The position numbers and the translations under genes are program-made. From the NCBI GenBank assembly GCA_913065125.1, contig CAJYAG010000001.1, positions 372,001 to 436,000 on the forward strand: a stretch of 64,000 bases of DNA. The letters run 5' to 3'. Numbering within the stretch: the first letter of the stretch is position 1; each line of letters opens with the position of its first letter. The stretch is from an uncultured Flavobacteriaceae bacterium (lineage in GTDB: Bacteria; Bacteroidota; Bacteroidia; Flavobacteriales; Flavobacteriaceae). This document shows, piece after piece, positions 33,859 through 42,425 of the stretch. The notes beneath the pieces were generated by a model. It ran no database searches. It saw nothing but the letters and a program-made list of their open reading frames with translations, and was not told the DNA's origin.

Positions 33859-34793
33859 AATCTGTAACAGTAATTGGTTGTGGTATTGTAGGAATAACCA
33901 CAGCCATTAAGCTACAAGAAAAAGGGTTTAAAGTTACCATAATTGCCAAGGAACGTTTTGATAAAACTTTATCTAGTAAAGTGGGTGCTATTTGGTTTCC
34001 GTTTGAAATACATCCTAAAGAAAAAACCAACAATTGGGCTGCACTTGCTTATAAAGAATACCTGTTAGATGTTGTTACAGGAAATGGTGTTTCCTTTATT
34101 CCTTTTATTACAGCGTATAACAAAGACAGTAATACTGAATGGACACATCTGTTACCAAAAAATGCCGTTAGAAAAGCACTCGTATCCGAATTACCAAAAG
34201 GAATAGAAACTGCATTTATTTCTACCGTTCCGCTAGCCGAACCGTTGTTGTATCTACCGTATTTGTTCAATAGATTTAGTGAAAATGGTGGCATTTTTAA
34301 AGAACAAAAGATTGTGAGTCTTCAAGAAGCATCTGCAGTAAATTCCTTGGTGATTAATTGCACTGGTTTAGGTGCAAAAAAATTATGCAATGATGATGAT
34401 TTACAGCCTATGCGTGGACAAATATTGCGTTGCAAAAAAATGGAGATTCCGTCTTGTGCAGATTCCACTAAAAAAGGAGCATTAAGCTACGTTATTAATC
34501 GTAGTGAAGATTGTGTAATTGGAGGTACAGATTATGAAAACGATTGGAACACCAATGTTGAAATAAACGACACTTACTTAATTATCAATCGGCTTTTACA
34601 AGAAGGCTTATCGCAAAAAGAACCTGAGATCATCGAAGAAATTGTAGGTTTAAGACCTAAAAGAAGTGCTGTTCGTTTTGAGTTTGATAAAGGTTTCTCT
34701 AATATCTTTCATAATTACGGCCATGGTGGTGCAGGGTTTACTGTAGCTTGGGGGTGTGCTATTGAACTTGCTGAAATAATAGGTATAGATTGA
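33855..34793 (+). CDS. D-amino-acid oxidase family FAD protein
   Basis: A 312-residue flavoprotein. The Rossmann fold starts at once (VTVIGCGIVGITTAIKL). GAIWFPFEIHP, CTGLGAKKL, QPMRGQILRCK, a GGTDYENDWN block, GLRPKRSAVRFE and NYGHGGAGFTVAWGCA match the DAAO family, including the arginine that binds the substrate carboxylate. It oxidises D-amino acids to 2-oxo acids. It has no signal peptide, so it is cytoplasmic and needs imported substrate, which fits the permease upstream. It is last in the operon with the serine hydrolase and amidohydrolase. Confidence 0.88.
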   Translation: MKSVTVIGCGIVGITTAIKLQEKGFKVTIIAKERFDKTLSSKVGAIWFPFEIHPKEKTNNWAALAYKEYLLDVVTGNGVSFIPFITAYNKDSNTEWTHLLPKNAVRKALVSELPKGIETAFISTVPLAEPLLYLPYLFNRFSENGGIFKEQKIVSLQEASAVNSLVINCTGLGAKKLCNDDDLQPMRGQILRCKKMEIPSCADSTKKGALSYVINRSEDCVIGGTDYENDWNTNVEINDTYLIINRLLQEGLSQKEPEIIEEIVGLRPKRSAVRFEFDKGFSNIFHNYGHGGAGFTVAWGCAIELAEIIGID

Positions 34794-34832
34794 TAGTAGT
34801 TTATTATTTATGTTCTTTTTCTTTTCCAATGC

Positions 34833-34858
34833 TGACCTCTCAACTACGTTCAAGATAA
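34833..34858. repeat. degenerate palindromic repeat, copy H
   Basis: TGACCTCTCAACTACGTTC then AAGATAA aligns with copies A1 and B (ATCTCTCGACTCCGCTC then GAGATGA) with scattered substitutions. Both arms have decayed. Confidence 0.5.
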
Positions 34859-35119
34859 ATTCCAAGAACCAAAAATCTAGTCTTATTATAGAATTCTAAA
34901 AAAAAACTTCACTATCGCATCCAGACCATTGCACTCTTTGGACACTTAGCCATTTCATTCCTTTTAAATTCTTACTGAAATTATAAGTAAGATGGATTAA
35001 GATTGTAGCTAAAATTAATAAGATTGATATACATTGCTACTTAGAGCCTTTGTCCCTTTGCAATTTTTAAAATAAGTTTTGAGTTTTTAGTAGTTAGTAG
35101 TTAGGGTTTAGTAGCAACT

Positions 35120-35180
35120 CTCTTGTCTCTTGTCTCTTGTCTCTTGTCTCTTGTCTCTTGTCTCTTGTCTCTTGTCTCTT
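35120..35180. repeat. heptanucleotide tandem repeat (CTCTTGT)n
   Basis: Eight exact copies of CTCTTGT (35120-35175) followed by a partial CTCTT. It is intergenic, not in a reading frame, and about 100 bases beyond the ytxJ stop. Confidence 0.95.
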
Positions 35181-35275
35181 TCACCTTTACAACTCTCTTG
35201 AATCTTGCTTTTAGCTATTCAGTTTTAGTTTTTCACACTGCACCTTTTTCCTTCTAAAACTTTTCAAACACAAAC

Positions 35276-35671
35276 CTAGTACTCCAACTCCAAAATATCA
35301 TAATGCGAAGCATGTCCTACCAAAACTCCCTCTTTAAGAACAAGCAATTGCGGAGATTGGTGCGGTACCTGAAACTTAGCGGCAATTTCGTTAGAAAGGT
35401 CTCTATAATTTAATAAATCTAAAAAATACAAATGCACTACAACATCCTTGGCGTCAAATACCTTTTCTAACTGTCTTAATACCATTCTACTTATAATACA
35501 CCGAGTGGAGTGTTTAAAAATAAGCACTGTATCTTGTTTAGCTATTTTCTGTAGGTCATCTAGCTGTGCGATGGTTGTTAAAGGAATCCACTGAACAGTA
35601 GGTGTACTCTTTTTTATTTTTTCTTTACTTTCTTCAGAGTTGGTAGTAAAAATATTTTTTAAAAAGCTCAT
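35276..35671 (-). CDS. ytxJ: bacillithiol system redox protein YtxJ
   Basis: A 131-residue thioredoxin-like protein with the YtxJ single-cysteine site in FKHSTRCIISRMVLRQLE and the cis-proline loop in VPHQSPQLLVLKEG. YtxJ proteins are thought to remove bacillithiol from mixed disulphides as monothiol bacilliredoxins, so the cell probably makes bacillithiol. It is cytoplasmic. It stands alone, divergent from clpB, and both may respond to stress. The 160-base gap holds the clpB promoter. Confidence 0.88.
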   Translation of the reverse strand: MSFLKNIFTTNSEESKEKIKKSTPTVQWIPLTTIAQLDDLQKIAKQDTVLIFKHSTRCIISRMVLRQLEKVFDAKDVVVHLYFLDLLNYRDLSNEIAAKFQVPHQSPQLLVLKEGVLVGHASHYDILELEY

Positions 35672-35790
35672 GTAGTTGGTTTTTTTTTATGGGGAATTAC
35701 AATCAACCTTTCTAATCGGTCATAAAGTCAGTAAAATCAAGTGATTAATAGACAAAATGGCTTATAATTTTACTGATTTTCAATTGGTAC

Positions 35791-35798
35791 TAAATTTG
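35791..35798 (+). promoter_or_regulatory. -7 box of clpB
   Basis: TAAATTTG matches TAnnTTTG, 35 bases before the ATG. No CIRCE element is visible. Confidence 0.4.
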
Positions 35799-35833
35799 CC
35801 ACAAAGTAACTGAAAAAGTTAAACATACATACC

Positions 35834-38437
35834 ATGAATTTTAATAATTATACTATAAAGTCACAAGAAACCATACAACAAGCGCAACAGCTTGCACAAA
35901 GTTATGGACATCAACAAATAGAAAATGAGCACCTTTTTAAAGCCCTGATAGAAGTGGATGAAAACGTATTGCCTTTTCTATTAAAAAAACTAAATAGCAA
36001 TGTTGCCTTACTCACACAATTGTTAGGCAAGCAGTTAGAGAGTTTTCCTAAAGTTACAGGTGGTGATATTACATTATCTAGAGAAGCATCTAAAAGCTTA
36101 ACAGAGGCAGCTATTATTGCCAAAAGCATGAAAGATGAATATGTTTCAATAGAACACATTATCTTGGCCATCTTTAAATCTAAAAGCACCATTGCTCAGA
36201 TTTTAAAAGACCAAGGACTTACAGAAAAAGGATTGAAAGAGGCCATTAAGGAACTTCGTAAAGGTGAAAGCGTCACCTCTCAAAGTGCAGAAGAAAACTA
36301 CAATTCGCTTAATAAATATGCGAAGAACTTAAATCAGTTAGCACGCGATGGCAAGCTAGACCCTGTAATTGGTAGAGATGAAGAAATAAGACGTTTGTTG
36401 CAAATCTTATCTCGTAGAACCAAGAACAACCCAATTTTAGTAGGAGAACCTGGTACAGGTAAAACCGCCATTGCAGAAGGATTGGCGCACCGTATTATAG
36501 ATGGTGATATTCCAGAAAACCTAAAAGACAAGCAAATCTTTGCGTTGGATATGGGAGCTTTAATTGCTGGAGCAAAATACAAAGGAGAGTTTGAAGAACG
36601 CCTAAAAGCGGTTATTAAAGAAGTAACAGATGCAGACGGAGATATTGTGTTGTTTATTGATGAAATACACACGTTGGTTGGTGCTGGTGGTGGACAAGGC
36701 GCTATGGATGCAGCCAATATATTAAAGCCTGCATTGGCGCGTGGCGAATTGCGTGCCATTGGTGCCACTACCCTAGACGAATATCAAAAATACTTTGAAA
36801 AAGACAAAGCCTTAGAGCGTCGTTTTCAAAAAGTACAAGTAAATGAGCCCGATACAGAAAGTGCCATTTCTATTTTAAGAGGAATTAAAGAGAAATACGA
36901 AACTCACCATAAAGTACGTATTAAAGATGATGCTATTATTGGTGCGGTAGAACTATCGCAACGCTATATTACCAATCGTTTTTTACCAGATAAAGCAATC
37001 GATTTAATGGATGAAGCTGCTGCCAAAATGCGCATGGAAATCAACTCAAAGCCAGAAGAACTAGATGTATTAGATCGTAAAGTAATGCAACTAGAGATAG
37101 AGCTAGAAGCCATCAAAAGAGAAAACGACAAGGTAAAATTAAAATCGCTTAATGCTGATTTGGCAAACCTAAAAGAAGAACGCAACGAAATCAATGCCAA
37201 ATGGCAAAGCGAAAAGAGTGTTGTCGAAAGCATTCAGACTGCTAAAACAGCAATAGAAAATGCAAAGCTAGAAGCAGATAAGGCAGAACGTAACGGCGAT
37301 TATGGTAAAGTAGCAGAAATAAGATACGGAACCATTAAAGAATTGCAAGAACAATTAGAAGCACAACAAGCTGCACTAGCAGAAAAAGGAGATACAACCT
37401 TAATTAAGGAAGAAGTAACCTATGATGATATTGCCGAAGTAGTTGCAAAATGGACTGGTATACCGGTTACCAAAATGCTACAATCTGAACGCGAAAAGTT
37501 ATTGCGCTTAGAAACAGAATTGCACAAACGTGTAGTTGGACAAGAAGAAGCCATTGAAGCAGTTTCTGATGCAGTAAGACGTTCTAGAGCAGGATTGCAG
37601 AATCCGAATAAACCGATTGGATCGTTCTTGTTCTTAGGAACTACAGGAGTCGGAAAAACAGAATTGGCAAAAACATTGGCCAGTTATTTGTTTGATGATG
37701 AAAACGCCATGACCAGAATTGATATGAGTGAATACCAAGAGCGTCATGCTGTGAGTAGATTGATTGGAGCACCTCCGGGATATGTTGGGTATGATGAAGG
37801 CGGACAATTGACAGAAGCAGTGCGTAGAAAACCGTATTCTGTGGTGTTGTTAGACGAGATTGAAAAAGCGCATCCAGATACTTTTAATATCTTATTGCAA
37901 GTATTGGATGAAGGTCACTTAACGGATAACAAAGGACGTATTGCCGATTTTAAAAACACGATTATTATCATGACCTCTAATATGGGGAGTCAGATTATTA
38001 TGGATAAATTTAGTGATCCGAAAGCAGATATTGAGTCGGTTACAGAATTGGCAAAAATAGAAGTGTTAGGCTTGTTAAAGCAAACGGTACGACCAGAGTT
38101 TATCAATAGAATTGATGATATTGTAATGTTTACTCCGTTAACAAAGAAAGACATACAAGCCATTGTAAAACTACAATTGGATCTAGTGAAGAAAACCATT
38201 GCAAAGCAAGAAATTACCTTAGATGCAACCGATGAAGCCATTGCGTATTTAGCGAATAAAGGGTATCAACCAGAATTTGGAGCAAGACCTGTAAAGCGTG
38301 TGATACAAAAAGAAGTGCTGAATCAGTTATCAAAAGATATTTTAGCAGGCAAAGTAACCACAGATAGCATGATTTTGCTAGACGCTTTTGATGAGCAGTT
38401 GGTTTTTAGAAATCAAGGTGACTTGGTAAAAGGTTAA
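35834..38437 (+). CDS. clpB: ATP-dependent disaggregase ClpB
   Basis: An 867-residue Hsp100 of normal length. It has an N-terminal double Clp_N repeat (about 1-150), AAA-1 with Walker A GEPGTGKT at 204-211 and GARGELRAIGATTLDEYQKY-type blocks, a middle coiled-coil domain near 410-520 that distinguishes ClpB from other Clp proteins, and AAA-2 with Walker A GTTGVGKT at 602-609 and the arginine-finger region. It rescues aggregated proteins with DnaK in the cytoplasm. An hsp20 gene follows after a very strong hairpin, making a small heat-shock locus. Confidence 0.97.
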   Translation: MNFNNYTIKSQETIQQAQQLAQSYGHQQIENEHLFKALIEVDENVLPFLLKKLNSNVALLTQLLGKQLESFPKVTGGDITLSREASKSLTEAAIIAKSMKDEYVSIEHIILAIFKSKSTIAQILKDQGLTEKGLKEAIKELRKGESVTSQSAEENYNSLNKYAKNLNQLARDGKLDPVIGRDEEIRRLLQILSRRTKNNPILVGEPGTGKTAIAEGLAHRIIDGDIPENLKDKQIFALDMGALIAGAKYKGEFEERLKAVIKEVTDADGDIVLFIDEIHTLVGAGGGQGAMDAANILKPALARGELRAIGATTLDEYQKYFEKDKALERRFQKVQVNEPDTESAISILRGIKEKYETHHKVRIKDDAIIGAVELSQRYITNRFLPDKAIDLMDEAAAKMRMEINSKPEELDVLDRKVMQLEIELEAIKRENDKVKLKSLNADLANLKEERNEINAKWQSEKSVVESIQTAKTAIENAKLEADKAERNGDYGKVAEIRYGTIKELQEQLEAQQAALAEKGDTTLIKEEVTYDDIAEVVAKWTGIPVTKMLQSEREKLLRLETELHKRVVGQEEAIEAVSDAVRRSRAGLQNPNKPIGSFLFLGTTGVGKTELAKTLASYLFDDENAMTRIDMSEYQERHAVSRLIGAPPGYVGYDEGGQLTEAVRRKPYSVVLLDEIEKAHPDTFNILLQVLDEGHLTDNKGRIADFKNTIIIMTSNMGSQIIMDKFSDPKADIESVTELAKIEVLGLLKQTVRPEFINRIDDIVMFTPLTKKDIQAIVKLQLDLVKKTIAKQEITLDATDEAIAYLANKGYQPEFGARPVKRVIQKEVLNQLSKDILAGKVTTDSMILLDAFDEQLVFRNQGDLVKG

Positions 38438-38456
38438 ACCCTAACTATCAGTAGTT

Positions 38457-38504
38457 AAGCTGACAAATTTTCAATAATTATTGAAAATTTGTCAGCTTTT
38501 TTTA
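38457..38504 (+). terminator. terminator of clpB (42-base perfect palindrome)
   Basis: Arms 38457-38477 and 38478-38498 are perfectly complementary over 21 bases, followed by a run of T. It is unusually long for a terminator. Confidence 0.85.
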
Positions 38505-38568
38505 GTTGGTATTTTATTTGCAATAGGTATACATATTAAAAATAATGTTTAATTTAAATTGTAAAGTT

Positions 38569-38997
38569 ATGTTAGCAAAAAGAAACGATGCACCTTTTGT
38601 ACCAACTCTTTTTAATGATTTATTTAGAGATTGGTCTACAACCAATTTTTCTGAGACAAATACTACATTGCCTGCAGTAAACATTAAAGAAACACAAGAT
38701 GAGTTTGTTGTAGATGTAGCAGTACCAGGAATGGAGAAGAAAGATTTTAAAATTGATTTAGACAATGATGTTTTAACCATTTCTTCGGACAAAACAGTAA
38801 ACAATGAAGAAACTAAAGAAAACTACACCAGAAAAGAATATAGTTATAGGTCTTTTAAAAGAAGCTTTACGCTACCACAAGGAATTGTAAACAGAGATAA
38901 GATTGAAGCAATTTATAAAAGCGGAGAACTTAAAATTACCATTCCTAAGTTAGAGGAAGCAAAACCTAAGCCTATTCAATTAATAGAAGTAAAATAA
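38569..38997 (+). CDS. Hsp20/alpha-crystallin small heat shock protein
   Basis: A 142-residue chaperone if started at MLAKRNDAPF (38569). An upstream ATG at 38545 adds eight residues that do not resemble the family. The alpha-crystallin domain spans about 38-135: PAVNIKETQDEFVVDVAVPG, MEKKDFKIDLDNDVLTIS, YSYRSFKRSFTLPQGI, and GELKITIPKLE. It holds unfolding proteins for refolding by ClpB and DnaK. The upstream clpB gene supports a shared heat-shock role, though a terminator separates them. Confidence 0.92.
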   Translation: MLAKRNDAPFVPTLFNDLFRDWSTTNFSETNTTLPAVNIKETQDEFVVDVAVPGMEKKDFKIDLDNDVLTISSDKTVNNEETKENYTRKEYSYRSFKRSFTLPQGIVNRDKIEAIYKSGELKITIPKLEEAKPKPIQLIEVK

Positions 38998-39013
38998 TAT
39001 TACCTAGTAACAT

Positions 39014-39045
39014 CAATAGGCTGTTTGTAACAAAACAGCCTATTG
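39014..39045. terminator. hairpin after hsp20
   Basis: Arms 39014-39026 and 39033-39045 form 13 base pairs. The following sequence is only moderately T-rich, so termination strength is unclear. Confidence 0.55.
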
Positions 39046-39064
39046 TAATTAATACCTTAAAGTC

Positions 39065-39520
39065 ATGAAAAAAATATGCATTTATCTATTGACTTTTGCC
39101 TTTTATAGTTGCCAAGGTCAGACAATTCAAAACAAAAAAAATCTACAAGAGAAAGATACTATTAAGCCACAAACCAACATTACCGTAAATAAAGAGTTTG
39201 ATAAGTATGGAAATTTAATTCGTGTAGACTCTACCTACACTTCTTTTTATTCAAACATTAAAAATGATTCTATTTTAGAAAAAAATATTTTCAATCAGTT
39301 TCATAAAAACTTTAAATCTCAGTTTAATCAACCCTTAGATTCGCTGTTTTTTAATGGTTTCTTTAATACATCGCCCTTTAAAATGAATGATTTTTATACA
39401 CACGATTTTTTTAGCAACAGTTTTATGCAGCATCAAAAAGAAATAGAAAAAATATTTAAGAGAATGGATTCTGTAAAAAATAAGTACTGTAAAAAGCAGG
39501 AAAAATCAAAAGATATCTAA
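39065..39520 (+). CDS. hypothetical protein, exported or lipid-anchored
   Basis: A 151-residue protein with a hydrophobic N-terminus and a cysteine (MKKICIYLLTFAFYSCQGQ) that could be a lipobox. The mature part is rich in Phe, Asn and Ser (IFNQFHKNFKSQFNQPLDSL, FFNGFFNTSPFKMNDFYTHD) and ends in a basic stretch. I recognise no family. It follows hsp20 by 67 bases and has a terminator of its own downstream. Confidence 0.6.
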   Translation: MKKICIYLLTFAFYSCQGQTIQNKKNLQEKDTIKPQTNITVNKEFDKYGNLIRVDSTYTSFYSNIKNDSILEKNIFNQFHKNFKSQFNQPLDSLFFNGFFNTSPFKMNDFYTHDFFSNSFMQHQKEIEKIFKRMDSVKNKYCKKQEKSKDI

Positions 39521-39527
39521 ATTATTA

Positions 39528-39563
39528 AAAACTGAACTTCTAAAAAGAGTTCAGTTTTATTTT
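39528..39563 (+). terminator. rho-independent terminator
   Basis: Arms 39528-39538 and 39548-39558 (AAAACTGAACT and complement) followed by ATTTTTT. It ends the preceding hypothetical gene. Confidence 0.75.
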
Positions 39564-39595
39564 TTGTGTATATTCGTGTTATAAAATATAATCAC

Positions 39596-40102
39596 ATGAA
39601 AAAATACTTATTACTTATTGTTTTTGCGATGGGTACATTCGCCAATTTTGCTCAAGAAAAAGACGACGTTGTTACGACGTATTATTTAATCCGTCATGCA
39701 GAAAAAAACAGAGCTGTTGAGGGCGATAAAGATCCTTTTTTAACCATAAAAGGGGCAGATCGTGCTAAGCGTTGGGCAGAAGTTTTGTCTACCGCAAACA
39801 TAGACATGGTGTATACCACCAATTATAATAGAACCAAAGAAACTGCTCAGCCAACAGCAACAAAAAACGGATTGCGTTTATACATGTACAATCCTAGAAA
39901 GATGTATGATGAAGGTTTTAAGTTTAATACCAAAGGGAAAAACGTTTTAATTGTTGGACATAGCAATACAACCAATGCTTTTGCAAATACCATATTAGGC
40001 GAAAAGAAATACGGTGAAATTGCTGATGATAATAATAGCAACTTGTATATTGTTACGGTTACAAAACATGGTGCAACAAGCGTATTGTTAAAGATTGATT
40101 GA
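39596..40102 (+). CDS. histidine phosphatase superfamily protein, exported
   Basis: A 168-residue protein when started at MKKYLLLIVFAMG (ATG 39596), which gives a proper signal peptide ending ANFAQ. The longer frame from 39566 hides it. The catalytic histidine lies in YLIRHAEKN (RHAE, the RHG motif variant), the second histidine in IVGHSNTTNAF. The branch is the SixA/phosphoglycerate-mutase-like type and is probably periplasmic. Its substrate is unknown. It is flanked by a terminator upstream and a small hairpin downstream. Confidence 0.85.
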   Translation: MKKYLLLIVFAMGTFANFAQEKDDVVTTYYLIRHAEKNRAVEGDKDPFLTIKGADRAKRWAEVLSTANIDMVYTTNYNRTKETAQPTATKNGLRLYMYNPRKMYDEGFKFNTKGKNVLIVGHSNTTNAFANTILGEKKYGEIADDNNSNLYIVTVTKHGATSVLLKID

Positions 40103-40113
40103 TACAGTTCTAG

Positions 40114-40131
40114 ACCTGCCAGCAAGCAGGT
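40114..40131. repeat. hairpin in convergent intergenic gap
   Basis: ACCTGC and GCAGGT pair over CAGCAA. The loop and stem resemble copy F (CCTGC-type) in part. No T run follows on either strand. Confidence 0.4.
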
Positions 40132-40178
40132 TCATCACACCAAAAGCGTTTTACTAAATCTAACAGCAATGTAAGTGC

Positions 40179-40925
40179 TTAGTTTAAGATTTTAACCGAT
40201 ACGTTTTCTAGATTGATTTCAGAAAGCTTATTCAACCCATTATTCTCAAATGCTTTGTCTAAATTTTCTAATTTAGTTGAAGCATTTTTTGCTTTGTAGT
40301 TGTTGTAATCAACAAATCGGATTCCGTTTACAACCCTTTCATTGGTTGCCTCTCTAAAACGCATTCCGCCACCATCTACATGAAAGCTATACGCTAAATA
40401 ATCTATCTTAAACGTTGTTTTATCAATCCAATAGATAAAGACATCTTCAAAATCTTCTCCGCCACCATCTTCAGTAAAAGTAATCTGCACTTTATAATAA
40501 GGAGTTTCTTTAATGCTGGTTTCTTGTAATAATTTCTTTCTTACCGCTTTGTCGTTTAATCCGTATGGCAACACAGAAAAGTAGTGTACAGAATTTACAG
40601 AACTTGTGTATTTTACCGCCATAGAGTCTGGCACTTTAAAAAGATGTCCATTTACATGTCTTTCAAACCCATTGTTTAAAACACCGTCAGAAACCATTCC
40701 TAACTTTTCATCTTTAAAGGCTCTAAACAGTTTAAAGATTCCATTCTTTTTTCTAAGCGCCAGGTATTCTTTATCTCTAAAAGTAAATGCAATTTGTGAG
40801 TTAAATACTTTATCTGCACCACTTACTATCATTGATTTATCAATAATTTGTTGAGCGGTAAGAGAAGTTTCTTTTTGATTGCAAGAAGCAAATACAAGTA
40901 GCACTACTAATAAAAAGGTACGCAT
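40179..40925 (-). CDS. DUF6503 family lipoprotein
   Basis: A 248-residue lipoprotein when started at MRTFLLVVLLVFASC (ATG 40923-40925); the lipobox is FASC. The body fits the flavobacterial DUF6503 type: TAQQIIDKSMIVSGADKVFN, FTFRDKEYLALRKKNGIF, and FIYWIDKTTFKIDYLAYSFH, then RFREATNERVVNGIRF. This resembles LolA/LolB-like outer-membrane lipoprotein folds. Function is unknown. It is divergent from smpB. Confidence 0.75.
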   Translation of the reverse strand: MRTFLLVVLLVFASCNQKETSLTAQQIIDKSMIVSGADKVFNSQIAFTFRDKEYLALRKKNGIFKLFRAFKDEKLGMVSDGVLNNGFERHVNGHLFKVPDSMAVKYTSSVNSVHYFSVLPYGLNDKAVRKKLLQETSIKETPYYKVQITFTEDGGGEDFEDVFIYWIDKTTFKIDYLAYSFHVDGGGMRFREATNERVVNGIRFVDYNNYKAKNASTKLENLDKAFENNGLNKLSEINLENVSVKILN

Positions 40926-41004
40926 GGTTTTTGTTTTTATAAGTCGATAAAGATAGTACATCTTTACAAATCAAAAATACACTTCTATTTCTGAATCAAA
41001 AATG

Positions 41005-41012
41005 TATCTTTG
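41005..41012 (+). promoter_or_regulatory. -7 box of smpB
   Basis: TATCTTTG matches TAnnTTTG, 33 bases before the ATG at 41046. Confidence 0.45.
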
Positions 41013-41045
41013 CTAAGATTAGTAAATTATTTTTAGTACAGATTG

Positions 41046-41501
41046 ATGCAGAAAAAAATAAACATACAAAATAAAAAAGCCCGTTTCGAATACGAATTCT
41101 TGGACACCTATACAGCTGGAATTCAGTTAACAGGAACAGAAATTAAATCTATCAGAGAAAGCAAAGCACGAATTACAGAAAGTTTTTGTGAGTTTAATGA
41201 TCGTGGAGAATTGTTTGTAATTAATATGTTTATTGAAGAATATTCGCATGGTAATTTCTACAATCACAATCCGAAAAGCGAACGAAGACTCCTTTTAAAC
41301 AAACGTGAGCTAAAAAAATTAGAAAAAGAAGTTAAAAACACCGGACTTACCATTGTTCCGCTTAAGTTGTTTTTAACCGATAAAGGATGGGCAAAACTAA
41401 ACATTGCCTTGGCAAAAGGTAAAAAGCTACACGATAAAAGAGAAACGCTAAAAGACCGAGACAATAAACGTGATTTAGCGCGTATTAAAAAAGACTTTTA
41501 A
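41046..41501 (+). CDS. smpB: SsrA-binding protein SmpB
   Basis: A 151-residue protein starting at ATG 41046 (a TTG three bases upstream is also in frame). It binds tmRNA and brings it to stalled ribosomes. Typical blocks: NKKARFEYEFLDTYTAGIQL, TGTEIKSIRESKARI, EYSHGNFYNHNPKSERRLLL, and the basic C-terminal tail GKKLHDKRETLKDRDNKRDL. The next gene, a UbiA-type prenyltransferase, starts at the base after the stop, so smpB, the prenyltransferase and maf are probably co-transcribed. The tmRNA gene itself is not visible here. Confidence 0.96.
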   Translation: MQKKINIQNKKARFEYEFLDTYTAGIQLTGTEIKSIRESKARITESFCEFNDRGELFVINMFIEEYSHGNFYNHNPKSERRLLLNKRELKKLEKEVKNTGLTIVPLKLFLTDKGWAKLNIALAKGKKLHDKRETLKDRDNKRDLARIKKDF

Positions 41502-42422
41502 ATGATTGGGTATTTAAAATTGATTCGTTTCCCTAACCTACTCATGGTTATATTAACGATGGTATTAACAAAATACGCAATTATCAATTCTTTTACTTCC
41601 GCTATTTCTGATGTTCAATTTATTCTATTAACCATCAGCGTTCTTTGCATTACCGCTAGCGGATATATTATAAATGATGTTTTTGATGTTGAAGCCGATA
41701 AAATAAATAAACCAACGAAAGTTTTTGTTGGAAACACTATTTCTAAGAAAAAAGCACTACTCTTCTATTCCGTTTTATCAATTTTAGGATTGGCTCTTGG
41801 GGTGTATGCTGCGTATCTTAAAGGAAACATTTCTTATTCAATCTTCTTTATTGGTACTATTATCTTATTGTTTTGGTATTCTAAATCGTTGAAAAGAATC
41901 GCTATAATAGGAAATATTGTAACCGCTTTTTTAGTGGCGCTTACCATATGTATTGTGTTTGTTTTTGAAGTAAAAAACGCGAATACAGCTTCTAATTTAT
42001 TAGAAGCCATCGCTAATTTCTTTGCTTCAATATCGGTAACCATCGCTGTTATTGTCTATATTATCTTCGCTTTTTTTATGACATTGATTCGAGAAATCAT
42101 TAAAGACATTGAAGACATTAAAGGAGATTATGCGCTAAAAATGAAAACCTTACCTATTCTTATCGGCATACACCGAACTAAGAATGTTGCACTTGTAATT
42201 TCTTCCTTGGTGTTTTTATTGGTGCTATTACTTTTAAAAGAAGAACTGTTGCACATTCCGCTGTTATTTTGGTATACAATTCTTTTTATCATTCTTCCAT
42301 TTGTTTGGTTTTTGTATAAATTATTTACTTCTAAAACCACCAAAGACTTTCAATTACTTAGCGAGCTTGTTAAGGTAATCATGTTTTTTGGAATTTTATC
42401 AATGGCGCTTATCAAATTTTAA
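41502..42422 (+). CDS. UbiA family prenyltransferase
   Basis: A 306-residue membrane protein with about nine helices. The prenyl-diphosphate-binding motif is YIINDVFDVEADKINKP (NDxxDxxxD), and a second acidic motif lies in REIIKDIEDIKGDY. This pattern fits the geranylgeranylglycerol-phosphate synthase-like branch common in Bacteroidota, whose physiological acceptor is not settled. It is directly coupled to smpB upstream (0-base gap) and to maf downstream (3-base gap). Confidence 0.88.
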   Translation: MIGYLKLIRFPNLLMVILTMVLTKYAIINSFTSAISDVQFILLTISVLCITASGYIINDVFDVEADKINKPTKVFVGNTISKKKALLFYSVLSILGLALGVYAAYLKGNISYSIFFIGTIILLFWYSKSLKRIAIIGNIVTAFLVALTICIVFVFEVKNANTASNLLEAIANFFASISVTIAVIVYIIFAFFMTLIREIIKDIEDIKGDYALKMKTLPILIGIHRTKNVALVISSLVFLLVLLLLKEELLHIPLLFWYTILFIILPFVWFLYKLFTSKTTKDFQLLSELVKVIMFFGILSMALIKF

Positions 42423-42425
42423 TCT

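Larger units (their letters stand above)
34794..35275. other. 482-base intergenic region with repeats
   Basis: No gene is visible. It contains a decayed palindromic repeat at 34833-34858, a TAGTAGTTAG tract around 35087-35114, and a heptanucleotide tandem array at 35120-35180. It separates the D-amino-acid operon (plus) from ytxJ (minus). No convincing terminator is seen for either gene. Confidence 0.6.

Noticed and set aside
35120..35180. CRISPR-like array
   Set aside because: Repeat unit is only 7 bases with no spacers and no cas genes in the window. It is a simple tandem repeat.
36334..36768. 144-residue minus-strand frame
   Set aside because: Antisense of clpB with no recognisable domain or promoter.
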